DNA of 64,000 bases from Marinobacter qingdaonensis (GCF_034555935.1 NZ_JAYDCJ010000003.1:2356001-2420000), one strand, 5' to 3'; positions 1 to 10,106 are shown, numbered from the stretch's first letter. Translations and numbers: made by a program. Notes: a model not told the origin generated them from the sequence alone.

Positions 1-21
1 ATGAAGGTGGGGGTGGAGTGG

Positions 22-27
22 TATACT
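22..27 (+). promoter_or_regulatory. possible -10 box upstream of nadA
   Basis: A TATACT hexamer lies 31 bases before the nadA start codon. No convincing -35 hexamer can be assigned because the window begins just upstream. This is a hexamer match only. Confidence 0.3.
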
Positions 28-58
28 CCCAGACAACAAGCAACACAGAGATGCAGTA

Positions 59-1120
59 ATGACACGAGCTGAAGACCGTATCCTTGTCCAGGAGCACCTG
101 GCCCACGCGGCGGAACCCAAGCCGCTCAGCGCGGACGAGAAGGCCGAATTGGAAGCGCGCATCAAGGCGACCCTGAAGGCTCAGGATGCCGTGCTGGTGG
201 CTCATTACTACACGGACCCCGACATTCAGCGTCTGGCCGAGGAAACCGGTGGCTGCGTCGCCGATTCCCTGGAGATGGCGCGCTTTGGCAACCAGCACCC
301 GGCCTCGACCGTGGTGGTGGCTGGCGTCCGCTTCATGGGCGAGACCGCGAAGATCCTGAACCCCGAGAAACGGGTGCTCATGCCCACCCTGGAGGCCACC
401 TGTTCCCTCGACGTGGGTTGCCCCGAGGATGAATTTGCGGCGTTCTGCGACGAGCATCCCGATCGCACCGTCGTCGTGTATGCCAACACCTCGGCAGCGG
501 TCAAGGCGAGGGCCGACTGGGTCGTTACCTCCAGTTGCGCGCAGGCCATCGTGGAAGATCTGGACGCGCGGGGCGAAAAGATCCTCTGGGCGCCGGACAA
601 GCACTTGGGCCACTACGTGCAGAAAACCACCGGTGCCGACATGCTGTTGTGGGATGGCTCCTGCATTGTCCATGAGGAGTTCAAGTACCGTGGCCTGGAG
701 GATCTGAAGGCGCTGTATCCGGAAGCCGCTGTGCTGGTGCACCCGGAATCACCGGACGCGGTGGTGGCCATGGCAGATGTGGTGGGTTCCACCTCGCAGC
801 TGATTCACGCGGTCCAGACCCTGCCCAACGAAAAGTTCATCGTTGCCACCGACAACGGCATTTTCTACAAGATGCAGCAGTTGGCACCCAACAAGATCCT
901 GCTTGAGGCCCCGACTGCGGGTAACGGCGCCACCTGTCGCAGCTGTGCCCACTGCCCGTGGATGGCCATGAATGGCCTGGAGAATCTGCTCCAGGTGCTG
1001 GAGCGGGGCGATCAGGTGGTGGAAGTCGACGACGCACTGCGGGAGCGTGCGCTCCGGCCGCTGCGGCGGATGTTGGACTTTACCGCCAACATGAACCTGA
1101 AGGCGGCCGGCAACGCCTGA
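59..1120 (+). CDS. nadA: quinolinate synthase NadA
   Basis: Cytoplasmic [4Fe-4S] enzyme that condenses iminoaspartate with dihydroxyacetone phosphate to give quinolinate in de novo NAD synthesis. The 353-residue length is normal for the long proteobacterial form. The three expected cluster cysteines are visible: C115 in the ATCSLD segment, C202 in DGSCIVHEE, and C299, the last cysteine of a CxxCxxC motif at 293-299. The start is the second of two nearby ATGs; the one at 51 runs straight into a stop. The gene converges on the M48 protease gene with only nine bases between stop codons. Identification is firm. Confidence 0.97.
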   Translation: MTRAEDRILVQEHLAHAAEPKPLSADEKAELEARIKATLKAQDAVLVAHYYTDPDIQRLAEETGGCVADSLEMARFGNQHPASTVVVAGVRFMGETAKILNPEKRVLMPTLEATCSLDVGCPEDEFAAFCDEHPDRTVVVYANTSAAVKARADWVVTSSCAQAIVEDLDARGEKILWAPDKHLGHYVQKTTGADMLLWDGSCIVHEEFKYRGLEDLKALYPEAAVLVHPESPDAVVAMADVVGSTSQLIHAVQTLPNEKFIVATDNGIFYKMQQLAPNKILLEAPTAGNGATCRSCAHCPWMAMNGLENLLQVLERGDQVVEVDDALRERALRPLRRMLDFTANMNLKAAGNA

Positions 1121-1129
1121 GCGGCGGCG

Positions 1130-2608
1130 TCAGCCGTTTCTCCGGGCGTTCAGTCGACCGGTGATTTCCGCCAACCGCTCCGTGACCACCTGGCGCTGGG
1201 GCGAGCCGGCCGGCAATTTTTCCTGGGCCTGGCGCAGTTGCCGCTGGGCCGCTTCCAGATCCCCCATCAAGGCATCGTACTCGGCGCGGGCGCGATGCAC
1301 GCCGACGATGTTCCGCGCCAGGCCTTCCGCCTCGGCCAGGCGTAGCCAGAGGTGTTCCTGACCCGGCATCTGCCGGGTCAGCTGTTTCAGATGCTCCGCG
1401 GCCGCGGCGCCATTGCCGTCGGCGATTTCCGCCTCGGCCAGGGTGTAGGTGATGGGGTAATTGCCGGGGTTGCGCGCCAGGGCCTGTTTGAGAATGTCCT
1501 TGGCTCCCTGGATGCGTTTCTCACCGATCATGGTCTCTGCCAGGGTCACCTGAAAGGTGATGCGGTTGGGATTCCGTTCCAGTAGTTTCTGCAGCAGGGC
1601 GATGGCCTGCGCCGGTTGGTTGTTTTGCTGGTAGGCCACCGCGAGGCCATAGCGAATGGCGTCCGAGGGTCGGGCGTCGTCGCGATTCAGGTAGGCCTCG
1701 AAGGTGTCGACCGCCACGTCCGCGGAGGTGGCATAGCGCACCTGCAGCCGGTTGCGAATCAGGTGATATTCCTGGCCGTCCTCGATCCGCCGATCCGGGT
1801 ACTGTTCCGCCCGGTTTCGGGTGTCGGCCACCCGGCTCTGGGTCAACGGGTGGGTCGACAGGTACTCGGGCACCTGATTTCCCTGCAGCCGGTTCTGTCG
1901 CATCATGATCTCGAACATTTCGGGCATGCCCCGTGGGTCCATTCCGGCGGTGGCGAGAATGTCCAGGCCAACCCGATCCGCTTCCTGTTCATGGGCCCGG
2001 CTGTACGCCAGCATGTTCTGCACCGCCAGGGCCTGGGTTCCGGCAATGGCGGCAATGCCAACATCGGATTGGGTAACCGCGGACAGGATGATGCCGGCGA
2101 GCATGCCGGCCATGGTCAAGGGGGCACTGGTTTCCTGCTGCTCCAGGCGTCGGGCAAAGTGTCTCTGGCTCAGGTGCGCCAATTCGTGGGCCAGGACCGA
2201 GGCAAACTGCTGCTCGGTGGCGGCGTTCAGGAACAGGCCACCGTTGACACCAACAATGCCGCCGGGGACTGCGAACGCGTTGATGGCCGGATCGTCGATC
2301 AGCGCCAGGGTCAGGTCCCGCTGCTGCAGCGGGGCGGACGGCACCAGGCGATAGGTAATGGCGGTCAGGTAATCGAACACCAGGGGATCGGTGATCCGGG
2401 GTGCGGATCGGCGGATCGAAATCATCACTTGCTGGCCGATTTCCGCTTCCTGTTGCCCGGAGATCAGGCCGCCGCCGTGACCGCCGATGCTGGGCAGCTG
2501 CGAGTCCTGAGCCTGGGCCGGCGCCCACGACAGCAGCAGAGCCAGGGCCAGAAAGCTGGCGTGGACGATGGACGATGTTCGACGCAGGCCGGTATGGACA
2601 GGAATCAT
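1130..2608 (-). CDS. bepA: periplasmic M48 metalloprotease with TPR domain, BepA/YfgC-like
   Basis: Predicted periplasmic zinc protease and chaperone. In E. coli the homologue helps LptD assembly and degrades stalled outer-membrane proteins. Residues 1-34 form a signal peptide ending in AQAQ. The zinc motif HELAH is at 141-145, followed by an EQEAD segment near 207-211 that should supply the third ligand. The C-terminal half (about 300-490) is alpha-helical with TPR-like repeats, matching the BepA architecture, and 492 residues is the expected length. A clear Shine-Dalgarno sequence is not visible before the ATG. It is transcribed divergently from the TusA-like gene across a region containing a perfect palindrome. 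Confidence 0.92.
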   Translation of the reverse strand: MIPVHTGLRRTSSIVHASFLALALLLSWAPAQAQDSQLPSIGGHGGGLISGQQEAEIGQQVMISIRRSAPRITDPLVFDYLTAITYRLVPSAPLQQRDLTLALIDDPAINAFAVPGGIVGVNGGLFLNAATEQQFASVLAHELAHLSQRHFARRLEQQETSAPLTMAGMLAGIILSAVTQSDVGIAAIAGTQALAVQNMLAYSRAHEQEADRVGLDILATAGMDPRGMPEMFEIMMRQNRLQGNQVPEYLSTHPLTQSRVADTRNRAEQYPDRRIEDGQEYHLIRNRLQVRYATSADVAVDTFEAYLNRDDARPSDAIRYGLAVAYQQNNQPAQAIALLQKLLERNPNRITFQVTLAETMIGEKRIQGAKDILKQALARNPGNYPITYTLAEAEIADGNGAAAAEHLKQLTRQMPGQEHLWLRLAEAEGLARNIVGVHRARAEYDALMGDLEAAQRQLRQAQEKLPAGSPQRQVVTERLAEITGRLNARRNG

Positions 2609-2713
2609 GGAATGCAGGGAGCCTTTCGTTCTGGGTGCCAGTGTGACAACAGCTTACGATAAATAGTTCTAACCTTTCGATTAAAAACTATTGTGATGCA
2701 ATACATTAACACT

Positions 2714-2730
2714 GTCGGCATAATGCCGAC
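2714..2730. promoter_or_regulatory. perfect 17-bp palindrome, operator-like
   Basis: GTCGGCAT and ATGCCGAC flank a single central A, so both 8-base arms match exactly. It lies in the 165-bp region between the divergent M48 protease and TusA-like genes, 44 bases before the tusA-like start. The arms are too close together to fold as a hairpin, so a dimeric repressor site is more likely than a terminator. No regulator can be named from sequence. Confidence 0.5.
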
Positions 2731-2773
2731 CTGCCACTTCGTCCCATTGTAATCGCAAGGGTGTTTCGTTTTT

Positions 2774-3001
2774 ATGGTTGATCGCACTTTGGACGCTTCC
2801 GGGCTCCGCTGTCCCATGCCGCTGCTGAAAACCAAGCTGGAACTCAACGGCATGTCACCCGGGCAGGAGTTGGAGGTCATTGCCACGGATGCCGGCTCCG
2901 CCCGTGACATCCCGGCCTTCATCGAGCTGTCGGCGCACCAGCTGGTCAGTCGCTCGGAGGCCGATGGGCAGTACCGGTTTGTGATAAAGTGCGGCGGTTA
3001 A
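2774..3001 (+). CDS. TusA/SirA-family sulfur carrier-like protein
   Basis: A 75-residue cytoplasmic protein of the TusA (SirA/YeeD) fold. The conserved LRCPMPLLK block carries the active cysteine at C13, the residue that holds a persulfide in TusA. It is followed 17 bases later by a PerM-like permease gene, a pairing I recognise from Pseudomonas-type genomes. Whether it acts in tRNA thiolation like TusA or in another sulfur relay cannot be told from sequence. The Shine-Dalgarno (AAGGGTG) is rather far from the ATG. Confidence 0.88.
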   Translation: MVDRTLDASGLRCPMPLLKTKLELNGMSPGQELEVIATDAGSARDIPAFIELSAHQLVSRSEADGQYRFVIKCGG

Positions 3002-3017
3002 CCACTCGGAGACATTG

Positions 3018-4097
3018 ATGCTCAGGATTTTGCGGGGCCTGGCCCACAAATACTTTTCCGACGAAGAGGCGGTGATCCTGTTCCTGATTCTGGTCACGGG
3101 AACGATTTTCGTGATCTGGTTTGGCGCCATGCTCGCGCCGGCCATTGCCTCTCTGATCATCGCATTCATCCTCCAGGGCCTGGTGACCAAGATGGTCAAA
3201 CTGGGCGTGCCGGAATTGGTCGCCATCATCGGCGTGTTCCTGGTCTTCCTGGGCGTGTTGGTGGGCGTGATTTTCGGCCTGCTGCCGTTGATCTGGACCC
3301 AGGTGAGCAATCTGGCCGGGGAGACGCCCCGCATCATTCGCGAGATGCAGTCCTACCTGGAGTTGCTCCCTGATGAGTACCCCCAGCTGATCTCCGCCGA
3401 CGCCGTGAATACCCTGTATCAGCAAGTGTCCACGGAGATGGGGCACCTGACCCAGTGGCTGGTCTCCTTTTCCCTCTCCAGCATCCCCGATCTGGTGGCG
3501 CTGCTGATCTACGTGGTTCTGGTGCCCATCCTGGTGTTTTTCTTCCTGAAAGACCGGGAGATGATGCTCAACGCCATCGGCAGCCTGCTGCCGCCGCAAC
3601 GGCCGATGATGCTCCGGATCTGGCACGAGGTGAATCTGCAGTGCGCCAATTATGTGCGGGGCAAGGCGGTTGAGATCCTGATCGTCGGCATTGCCACCTA
3701 TGTGGCGTTCAAGCTGCTGGGTATGCCGTACGCGGCCCTGCTGTCGCTGCTGGTTGGTCTCAGTGTGGTGATTCCCTACATCGGCGCCGCGGTGGTCACC
3801 ATCCCCGTCGCCATGATCGGCCTGTTTGCCTTTGGCTGGGGCAGCCACTTCATCTGGGTCATGGTGGTCTATGGCGTGATCCAGGCCCTGGATGGCAATG
3901 TGCTGGTGCCCATCCTGTTTTCCGAGGTCAACAACCTGCATCCGGTCGCCATCATCGTGGCGGTGTTGTTCTTCGGCGGGATCTGGGGGCTGTGGGGGGT
4001 CTTCTTTGCCATTCCGCTGGCGACCATGCTGAAAGCGGTGTTCGCCGCCTGGCCGGTGAAGGAGCATGTCACGCCACCGGCCGCGGAGCAGTCGTAA
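3018..4097 (+). CDS. AI-2E/PerM family membrane transporter
   Basis: A 359-residue inner-membrane protein with about seven or eight hydrophobic segments, clustered at roughly residues 15-90 and 150-345. The arrangement and the PYIGAAVV-type segment near residue 255 are typical of the AI-2E transporter (UPF0118, PerM/YdiK) family, whose substrates are mostly unknown and probably differ among members. A TTG codon lies directly before the ATG at 3018. I chose the ATG because CGGAGA is well spaced from it. The gene probably forms an operon with the preceding TusA-like gene and converges on bcp with a four-base gap. Confidence 0.9.
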   Translation: MLRILRGLAHKYFSDEEAVILFLILVTGTIFVIWFGAMLAPAIASLIIAFILQGLVTKMVKLGVPELVAIIGVFLVFLGVLVGVIFGLLPLIWTQVSNLAGETPRIIREMQSYLELLPDEYPQLISADAVNTLYQQVSTEMGHLTQWLVSFSLSSIPDLVALLIYVVLVPILVFFFLKDREMMLNAIGSLLPPQRPMMLRIWHEVNLQCANYVRGKAVEILIVGIATYVAFKLLGMPYAALLSLLVGLSVVIPYIGAAVVTIPVAMIGLFAFGWGSHFIWVMVVYGVIQALDGNVLVPILFSEVNNLHPVAIIVAVLFFGGIWGLWGVFFAIPLATMLKAVFAAWPVKEHVTPPAAEQS

Positions 4098-4101
4098 CGC
4101 C

Positions 4102-4569
4102 CTAGAGCGCGCGGGCCGCCTCCAGGACCTCGTCGGCGTGGCCCTTGACCTTGACGCCGCGCCATTCCCTGCGCAGTTTGCCGTCAGCGTCGATCAGGAA
4201 GGTGCTGCGATCGACGCCCAGGTACTCCTTGCCGTACAGTTTCTTGAGTTTGATGACGTCGAACAGCTTGCACACCGCCTCATCTTTGTCTGAAATCAGG
4301 TGAAACGGAAACTCGTGTTTGGCCCGGAAGTTCTCATGAGCCTTCAGGCCATCCCGGGAGACGCCGAGGATCGTCGTGTTGAGCTTGTCGAACTCCGGCA
4401 TGCGATCGCGAAAATCCTGGCCTTCGGTGGTGCACCCCGGGGTGTTGTCTTTCGGGTAAAAGTAGATGACCAGGTTGCGCCCCCGGTAGTCGCTCAGGCG
4501 AAAGGTCTGTTCACCGGTGGCGGCGGCTTCAAAATCGGGCACGGCTTGGCCCAGTACGACGGACGGCAT
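4102..4569 (-). CDS. bcp: thiol peroxidase Bcp (PrxQ-type peroxiredoxin)
   Basis: A 155-residue cytoplasmic peroxiredoxin that reduces hydroperoxides using thioredoxin. The peroxidatic cysteine is C46 in the TPGCTTE motif. Position 51, where E. coli Bcp has its resolving cysteine, is glutamine here, so this looks like the one-Cys variant of the PrxQ group unless C100 serves instead. It is divergent from dapA, with 74 bases between start codons that must hold both promoters. This is its usual neighbour in Pseudomonas-like genomes. Confidence 0.95.
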   Translation of the reverse strand: MPSVVLGQAVPDFEAAATGEQTFRLSDYRGRNLVIYFYPKDNTPGCTTEGQDFRDRMPEFDKLNTTILGVSRDGLKAHENFRAKHEFPFHLISDKDEAVCKLFDVIKLKKLYGKEYLGVDRSTFLIDADGKLRREWRGVKVKGHADEVLEAARAL

Positions 4570-4643
4570 GACTTCTCCTTGAATTCCCTTGTGTCAGTTC
4601 GTGCCCAACATTACCATATCGGTTTTATTCGGACGGAGCTTTT

Positions 4644-5522
4644 ATGATTACGGGTAGCCTTGTCGCACTGGTCACGCCCATGGATCCAAACGGTGAGATT
4701 CACTGGGAGGAACTGGACCGGCTGGTGGATTTCCACATCGAGAACGGCACCCATGGCATCGTTGCTGTGGGCACCACGGGTGAATCCGCAACCCTGGACC
4801 CTGACGAGCATTGTCAGGTGATCGGTCACATCATAAAACGCGTCGACGGTCGCATCCCGGTCATTGCCGGTACCGGTGGTAACAGCACCCGCGAGGCGAT
4901 CGAGCTGACCACCGAAGCGCACAAACTGGGCGCCGACGCTTGCCTGTTGGTGGTGCCTTACTACAACAAGCCGACCCAGGAAGGCCTGTACCAGCATTTC
5001 AAGACCATCGCCGAAGCCGTGCCGGGCATGAAACAGATGCTCTACAACGTGCCCGGGCGGACCGCGTGCGACATGCTGAACGAAACCGTCCTGCGTCTCG
5101 CGGACATTCCGAACATCGTGGCGATCAAAGATGCGACCGGCAACATCCCGCGGGGCGCTGAACTGATCGAAGCCCTGGATGGCCGCCTGGCCGTCTATTC
5201 CGGCGACGATGCGACCGCGGCCGAGCTGATGTTGGCGGGCGGCAAGGGCAACGTCTCGGTCACCGCCAACGTGGCCCCCAAGGCCATGTCCCAATTGTGC
5301 GAAGCGGCGATTGCCGGCAACCGTGAGGAAACCGAGCGGCTGAACGAGCTGCTCATGCCCCTGAACCGGAAGCTGTTCCTGGAGGCCAACCCGATTCCGG
5401 TCAAATGGGCCTTGAACCGCATGGGCATGATCAGTGAGGGCATCAGGCTGCCGCTGACGCCATTGAGCGAGAAGTTCCACGGGGAAGTGGAAGACGCTCT
5501 GAAAGCCTCAGGTGTGCTCTGA
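4644..5522 (+). CDS. dapA: 4-hydroxy-tetrahydrodipicolinate synthase
   Basis: Cytoplasmic class I aldolase that condenses pyruvate with aspartate semialdehyde at the start of the diaminopimelate/lysine branch. The Schiff-base lysine is K162 in the VAIKDATGN segment. The catalytic tyrosine Y134 (YNVPGRT) and the T44-T45 pair in GTTGES are all present. Length (292) matches the family. GGAG sits about six bases before the ATG. It leads a run of genes (dapA, bamC, purC) in the order seen in Pseudomonas-type genomes. Confidence 0.97.
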   Translation: MITGSLVALVTPMDPNGEIHWEELDRLVDFHIENGTHGIVAVGTTGESATLDPDEHCQVIGHIIKRVDGRIPVIAGTGGNSTREAIELTTEAHKLGADACLLVVPYYNKPTQEGLYQHFKTIAEAVPGMKQMLYNVPGRTACDMLNETVLRLADIPNIVAIKDATGNIPRGAELIEALDGRLAVYSGDDATAAELMLAGGKGNVSVTANVAPKAMSQLCEAAIAGNREETERLNELLMPLNRKLFLEANPIPVKWALNRMGMISEGIRLPLTPLSEKFHGEVEDALKASGVL

Positions 5523-5557
5523 GTTTTTTGACCTTGTTTCTGACCCGGAGTAACCCG

Positions 5558-6655
5558 ATGCCGGTTCTTCATGGAACCCGTAGTACCCCGTTGTTAAAAC
5601 CCCTGACCCTGGCATCCGGATTTATGCTGATGACGGCATTGTCCGGATGCAGTCTGCTGGAAGACCGAACCAAACGTTACGTCTCGGCCGAGGAGGGCAA
5701 ACCGCTGCAGTTGCCTGCCAGTGCCGATGAGACCCGCTTCAGCCAGGCAATGCCGATCCGCGATGTTGAGGTGGCCGACGCCAGCAAGCTTTACCCCTCC
5801 GAATTGCCGCGCCCGCCGGACATGACCTCCGAGATCCTCGACGAGAATTACGTGATCGAGGAGCTGGATGGCCGGGTCTGGCTGCTGGTCAATGACGTAC
5901 CCGGTCGAATCTGGCCGGCCGCCAATGCCTACATGGCCGACCGGGGTCTGGGTGTTGGTTTCGACAGCCCTCAGCTCGGTCTGCTTCAGAGCGAGCTGCT
6001 GAATTTCAGCAAACGCGCGCGCGAACTCGCGGAATTACCGCAGGACCCAGGCGTGGACGAGCCGCGTGTGGTTCTTCAGATGCGGATGGCCCCCGGGGTC
6101 CGTCGCAAGACCACCGAGATCCAGATCCGCAAGTTGACCGTCGACGGCCAGCCGTCCGAACTGGTGCCCTGGTCCGGGATTGTCAGTCCGACCGCGGAAG
6201 CGCTGGAACTGCAGAAGCGGCTGCTGGCCGACCTGGGCCAGTTCCTGCAAGCCAGTGAGGAGGACAAGTCCTTCTCCCGGGCGGCGTCTGGCATGGTGAG
6301 TGATCCCCTGGTCAAACTGGTCACCGAAGGCGATGAAGCGACTGCGGTGCGCATGCGCCTGGACTACGGCCGGTCCTGGGCGGAAGTGAGTCGCGCCCTC
6401 AATGACGCCGAAGTGCCGGTGGTGGATCTGAACCGGAGCGAAGGCTGGTTCTACGTCGACTTCCGCACCGAGGACGAGCGCGAATCCGGCTGGTTTGACT
6501 GGTTCAGTGACGCTGAGGAGCCGCAGCATACCCACACCGTGAGCCTGGTCGAGCAGGGCGACGACGTGGTCGTGACCGCTCAGCGACAGGACAGTTACGA
6601 TGGCGACCAGGCCGCTCCGGACCTGCTGGCGCAACTGTTCGAATATCTTTATTGA
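5558..6655 (+). CDS. bamC: outer-membrane assembly lipoprotein BamC
   Basis: Lipoprotein subunit of the BAM complex that inserts beta-barrel proteins into the outer membrane. The N-terminus has a hydrophobic stretch ending in the lipobox LSGC, so the mature protein would start at that cysteine near residue 31. The remainder (365 residues in total) is soluble with two helix-grip-like domains, as in NlpB. A TTG lies in frame at 5528, but the ATG at 5558 has a well-placed GGAG, so I start there. It lies between dapA and purC, the classic dapA-nlpB-purC order. Confidence 0.9.
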   Translation: MPVLHGTRSTPLLKPLTLASGFMLMTALSGCSLLEDRTKRYVSAEEGKPLQLPASADETRFSQAMPIRDVEVADASKLYPSELPRPPDMTSEILDENYVIEELDGRVWLLVNDVPGRIWPAANAYMADRGLGVGFDSPQLGLLQSELLNFSKRARELAELPQDPGVDEPRVVLQMRMAPGVRRKTTEIQIRKLTVDGQPSELVPWSGIVSPTAEALELQKRLLADLGQFLQASEEDKSFSRAASGMVSDPLVKLVTEGDEATAVRMRLDYGRSWAEVSRALNDAEVPVVDLNRSEGWFYVDFRTEDERESGWFDWFSDAEEPQHTHTVSLVEQGDDVVVTAQRQDSYDGDQAAPDLLAQLFEYLY

Positions 6656-6665
6656 GAGACCTGTA

Positions 6666-7379
6666 ATGGAAAAGCGTGAAGAGCTATACGCCGGCAAGGC
6701 GAAGTCTGTGTACACCACCGATAACCCGGACCGTTTTGTTCTGGTGTTCCGGGACGACACCTCGGCCTTTGACGGTGAGAAAAAAGAGCAGCTGAACCGG
6801 AAGGGCATGGTGAACAACAAGTTCAACGCCTTCATCATGGAAAAGCTTGAGGCTGCGGGCATTCCGACCCATTTCGAAGGGCTGCTGTCGGCGACGGAAT
6901 CGGTGGTCAAGAAGCTCGACATGATTCCGGTCGAGTGCGTGGTCCGCAACATCTCTGCGGGCAGCCTGTGCCGCCGGCTCGGGGTCGAGGAAGGCCAGGA
7001 GCTGACACCGTCGACCTACGAGTTGTTCCTGAAGAACGACGCCCTGCACGATCCCATGGTGAATGAGTCGCTGGCGGTCAGTTTTGGCTGGGCGTCCGCC
7101 GAGGAACTGGCGCGGATGAAGGAGCTGACTTACCAGGTCAACGACGTGCTCAAGGCGCTGTTTGATGATGCCGGCATGTTGTTGGTGGATTACAAGCTGG
7201 AATTCGGCCGGAGTGGCGGCGAGATCGTGTTGGGTGACGAGTTCAGCCCGGACGGCTGTCGTATCTGGGACAAGCAGACCCGGAAAAAAATGGACAAGGA
7301 CCGTTTCCGCCAGGGACTGGGTGATGTGATTGAAACCTATGAGGAAGTCGGACGCCGTTTGGGTATTGAGTTCGGCTGA
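6666..7379 (+). CDS. purC: phosphoribosylaminoimidazole-succinocarboxamide synthase
   Basis: SAICAR synthetase, the ATP-dependent step that joins aspartate to CAIR in purine synthesis. The N-terminal YAGKAKSVY segment and the later [17 protein letters not shown] and DKDRFRQ blocks are diagnostic. The length of 237 residues matches bacterial PurC. The start at 6666 follows GAGAG and agrees with the family N-terminus (MEKREELY). An earlier in-frame ATG at 6600 lies inside bamC and adds unrelated sequence. It is ten bases downstream of bamC, so co-transcription is likely. Confidence 0.97.
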   Translation: MEKREELYAGKAKSVYTTDNPDRFVLVFRDDTSAFDGEKKEQLNRKGMVNNKFNAFIMEKLEAAGIPTHFEGLLSATESVVKKLDMIPVECVVRNISAGSLCRRLGVEEGQELTPSTYELFLKNDALHDPMVNESLAVSFGWASAEELARMKELTYQVNDVLKALFDDAGMLLVDYKLEFGRSGGEIVLGDEFSPDGCRIWDKQTRKKMDKDRFRQGLGDVIETYEEVGRRLGIEFG

Positions 7380-7410
7380 TCCTGACACACAACAAAACTA
7401 AGGGTGTTTT

Positions 7411-8148
7411 ATGCGTAAATTGATGGTGGCGGCGTGCGGTTCCATGTTGTTGGCGGCTCCGCTGGCTCACGCGGACGTGGTTGGTCTCGGCGCTCACGTA
7501 AGCTACTGGGATTCCGAACTCTCGGGCAAGGCCACGGACAATGGCGACGTGGTGGACGTGGAGAATGATCTCAATCTCGACAGCGACTCCAATGCCAACG
7601 CCTCTCTTTACTTCGAACATCCGGTGCCGGTGCTGCCGAATGTCCGCTTGAACTACACTCTGATAGAGCAGAGCGGTCGCGGGGAACTGGGCGCCAATTT
7701 CGGTGGAATTGATGTTAACACCGGTGCTGATGTCCGCTCCGACCTGGATCTCGAACAGCTTGACCTGACCCTGTACTACGAAGTGCTGGATAACTGGGTC
7801 AACCTGGACCTCGGTCTGACCGCCCGAGATCTGGATGGTGAACTGATCGTCCAGCAGGTCGGTGGTACCCAGGCTAGCAAGACGGAAGTCGACGCGATTC
7901 TGCCCATGGGCTATGTCGCCGCCCGTTTCGATCTGCCCCTGACCGGTGTGTCGGTGGGCGCCGAGGGCAACTTCATCAGCTACAGCGGCGATTCGCTGCA
8001 TGACTTCAATGCCTATGGTCAGTTGGACATTGCCGTACTCCAGCTGCGTGCCGGCTATCGTCAGATGTCCATCGATTACGAAGACGACGACGAAAGCCTG
8101 GATCTGGACATTGATGGCCCGTTCATCAGTGCCGGCGTGGTTTTCTAA
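7411..8148 (+). CDS. TIGR04219-type outer-membrane beta-barrel protein
   Basis: A 245-residue secreted protein. The signal peptide ends near ALAHA at residue 21. The mature part alternates short polar and hydrophobic strands and ends in a terminal phenylalanine (GVVF), the signature recognised by the BAM machinery. The pattern, including the early YWDSELSG segment, matches the TIGR04219 family as I remember it; its function is unknown. AAGGGTG precedes the ATG. It is followed after 12 bases by a sugar epimerase gene with its own strong ribosome-binding site, so the two are probably co-transcribed. Confidence 0.8.
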   Translation: MRKLMVAACGSMLLAAPLAHADVVGLGAHVSYWDSELSGKATDNGDVVDVENDLNLDSDSNANASLYFEHPVPVLPNVRLNYTLIEQSGRGELGANFGGIDVNTGADVRSDLDLEQLDLTLYYEVLDNWVNLDLGLTARDLDGELIVQQVGGTQASKTEVDAILPMGYVAARFDLPLTGVSVGAEGNFISYSGDSLHDFNAYGQLDIAVLQLRAGYRQMSIDYEDDDESLDLDIDGPFISAGVVF

Positions 8149-8160
8149 GGAGAGAGACAC

Positions 8161-9168
8161 TTGAGGATTCTTGTAACGGGAACGGCCGGGTTCATTGGCT
8201 CCCATCTGGCTCATCGCCTGCTGGATCGGGGTGATGAGGTAATTGGCGTCGATAACGTCAACGATTACTACGATGTGAGCCTGAAGGAAGCACGGTTGGC
8301 CCGGTTGACCGGGAAAGCTGGCTTCACCGAGGTGCGCAAGGACGTTGCCGACCGGGCGGCCATGGAGTCGCTGTTTGCCGAGTACAAGCCGGAACGGGTG
8401 GTGCATCTGGCGGCCCAGGCGGGTGTCCGCTATTCCCTCGAGAATCCTCACGCCTACGTGGACGCCAATCTGGTGGGCTTCATGAACATCCTGGAAGGGT
8501 GTCGGCACAACGGGGTCAAGCACCTGGTGTACGCCTCCAGCAGCTCGGTGTACGGTGCCAACGAGACCATGCCGTTCTCGGTCCATGACAACGTCGACCA
8601 TCCGTTGAGCCTGTACGCGGCCTCCAAAAAGGCCAACGAGCTCATGGCCCACACCTACAGCCACCTGTACAACCTGCCGACCACCGGCCTGCGGTTTTTC
8701 ACCGTCTACGGTCCCTGGGGTCGGCCGGACATGGCGTTGTTCATCTTCACCAAGAAGATCCTCGCCGGCGAGCCCATCGATGTGTTCAACCATGGTCATC
8801 ACAAGCGCGATTTCACCTACATCGACGACATCGTCGAGGGTGTCATCCGAACCCTGGACCATGTGGCCGAGCCCAACGCCGACTGGTCGGGCGAGCAACC
8901 CGATCCCGGCACCGGTAAGGGCCCCTACCGGATCTACAACATTGGCAGCAACAACCCGGTGGAGTTGTCCCGGTTCATTGAAATCATCGAGGAGCGGGTC
9001 GGCAAAAAAGCCGAGAAAAACCTGTTGCCGCTGCAACCGGGCGACGTACCGGCAACTTACGCGAATGTGGACGATCTCATCGCGGACGTCGGCTACAAGC
9101 CCGACACCTCCGTGGAGCAGGGTATAGCCAGGTTCGTGGACTGGTATCGCGAGTTCTATCAGGTCTGA
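8161..9168 (+). CDS. NAD-dependent epimerase, UDP-glucuronate 4-epimerase-like
   Basis: Extended short-chain dehydrogenase of 335 residues. The N-terminal [11 protein letters not shown] motif binds NAD, and YAASKKANE supplies the catalytic Tyr-x-x-x-Lys. Residues GPWGRPDMA and [10 protein letters not shown] are typical of the UDP-glucuronate 4-epimerase (LpsL/GAE) group, which makes UDP-galacturonate for surface polysaccharides. The start codon is TTG, supported by AAGGAGAG eight bases upstream and by the expected family N-terminus ([13 protein letters not shown]). It could supply precursors to the exopolysaccharide cluster, but it is 29 kb away and that link is only inferred. Confidence 0.88.
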   Translation: MRILVTGTAGFIGSHLAHRLLDRGDEVIGVDNVNDYYDVSLKEARLARLTGKAGFTEVRKDVADRAAMESLFAEYKPERVVHLAAQAGVRYSLENPHAYVDANLVGFMNILEGCRHNGVKHLVYASSSSVYGANETMPFSVHDNVDHPLSLYAASKKANELMAHTYSHLYNLPTTGLRFFTVYGPWGRPDMALFIFTKKILAGEPIDVFNHGHHKRDFTYIDDIVEGVIRTLDHVAEPNADWSGEQPDPGTGKGPYRIYNIGSNNPVELSRFIEIIEERVGKKAEKNLLPLQPGDVPATYANVDDLIADVGYKPDTSVEQGIARFVDWYREFYQV

Positions 9169-9180
9169 AGGCAGTGCATA

Positions 9181-9206
9181 AAAAGCCGGCAACAGCCGGC
9201 TTTTTT
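9181..9206. terminator. intrinsic terminator, probably bidirectional
   Basis: AAAAGCCGGC, a four-base loop (AACA), then GCCGGC followed by six T residues. The stem is perfect and GC-rich, with A residues on one side and T residues on the other, so it should work on both strands. It sits 12 bases past the epimerase stop and reaches the stop codon of the converging pseudouridine synthase gene. Confidence 0.9.
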
Positions 9207-10053
9207 ATTGCCCGATGGGCAGTTGGTTGAAGGGCTCGGGCAGTTGCCACTGAACCCGGCGCCGGCTCAGCGGACACTCGAAGGCGAGCTCGTACGCCAG
9301 CAGTTGCAAGGGCAAGGGGGCGGGGCGTCCGTACAGGCGGTCGCCGATGATGGCGTGTCCGATGCTGGCCAGGTGCTGGCGTATCTGGTGTTTGCGGCCG
9401 GTCTCGATGTCCACCGTTAACAGGCTGGTTTGCTCTTGGTCGTCCACCGCCATGGTGGTGATATGGCTCCGGGCGCTCTTGCCGTCCACCTCGGTCTCGA
9501 TGAGCTGGCTCTCGGTGTTGATGATGCCGGTCACCCGTGCCTGATAGCGCTTGGTGATGGCGCGGCCGGCAAACAGGGCGGAGAGCGCAGCGGCGGCCTT
9601 GCCGTCGTGGGCGATGAGCATCAGGCCGGCGGCGTCGGCATCCAGTCGGTGAACGAGGTGGCAGGTGCGGGCAAGTTCGACCTCGGCGACCCGCAGCAGG
9701 CTGCAGTGATCGCCCCATTGTGACCCCTGGGCGAGCATGCCGTGAGGCTTGAACCAGACCGAATAGCGTCCGCGATCGTCGAGCAGGGTCGCGTGGGGTG
9801 GTGTACGGGCCAGGATGGCGTCGTCGTAGAACAGCTGCAGGCGGGTACCAGGCTGGACCTGGCGCTTGGCTTTGCGCAGGCGAACCTGTTTGCGCTTCTG
9901 GGTCCACCAGCATGCGCCTTTGGCCATGGCGTCTTTGATGCGCTGTTTGGGCAGTCCGGTGGCGTCGCTGAGGGCGTCCACAGCGGTCTGGGGGTGTTCC
10001 AGGGTGAGGTCGACGGAGGTGCGCATAATCGATTCCGGAAAGTAGCCGGACAT
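9205..10053 (-). CDS. RluA-family RNA pseudouridine synthase
   Basis: A 282-residue enzyme of the RluA/RsuA fold that isomerises uridine in RNA. The catalytic motif HRLDADAAG contains the essential aspartate, although the usual T-S after it is replaced by A-A. Later segments GRKHQIRQHLASIGHAIIGDRLYG are conserved (quoted in parts: GRKHQIRQHL, IGHAIIGDRLYG). The N-terminal region is short and S4-like with many basic residues. Substrate (rRNA or tRNA position) cannot be assigned. The ATG at 10053 has AGGAA at a long spacing; an ATG nine codons later is an alternative start. Confidence 0.88.
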   Translation of the reverse strand: MSGYFPESIMRTSVDLTLEHPQTAVDALSDATGLPKQRIKDAMAKGACWWTQKRKQVRLRKAKRQVQPGTRLQLFYDDAILARTPPHATLLDDRGRYSVWFKPHGMLAQGSQWGDHCSLLRVAEVELARTCHLVHRLDADAAGLMLIAHDGKAAAALSALFAGRAITKRYQARVTGIINTESQLIETEVDGKSARSHITTMAVDDQEQTSLLTVDIETGRKHQIRQHLASIGHAIIGDRLYGRPAPLPLQLLAYELAFECPLSRRRVQWQLPEPFNQLPIGQ

Positions 10054-10106
10054 AAAAAAAGCCAGTTCCTACGGTGCCCGTAAGTAACTGACTTTCTTTG
10101 CAGAAG

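Noticed and set aside
7243..9192. 649-codon antisense open frame over purC, the barrel gene and the epimerase
   Set aside because: Covers three identified genes on the other strand and has no credible start or domain.
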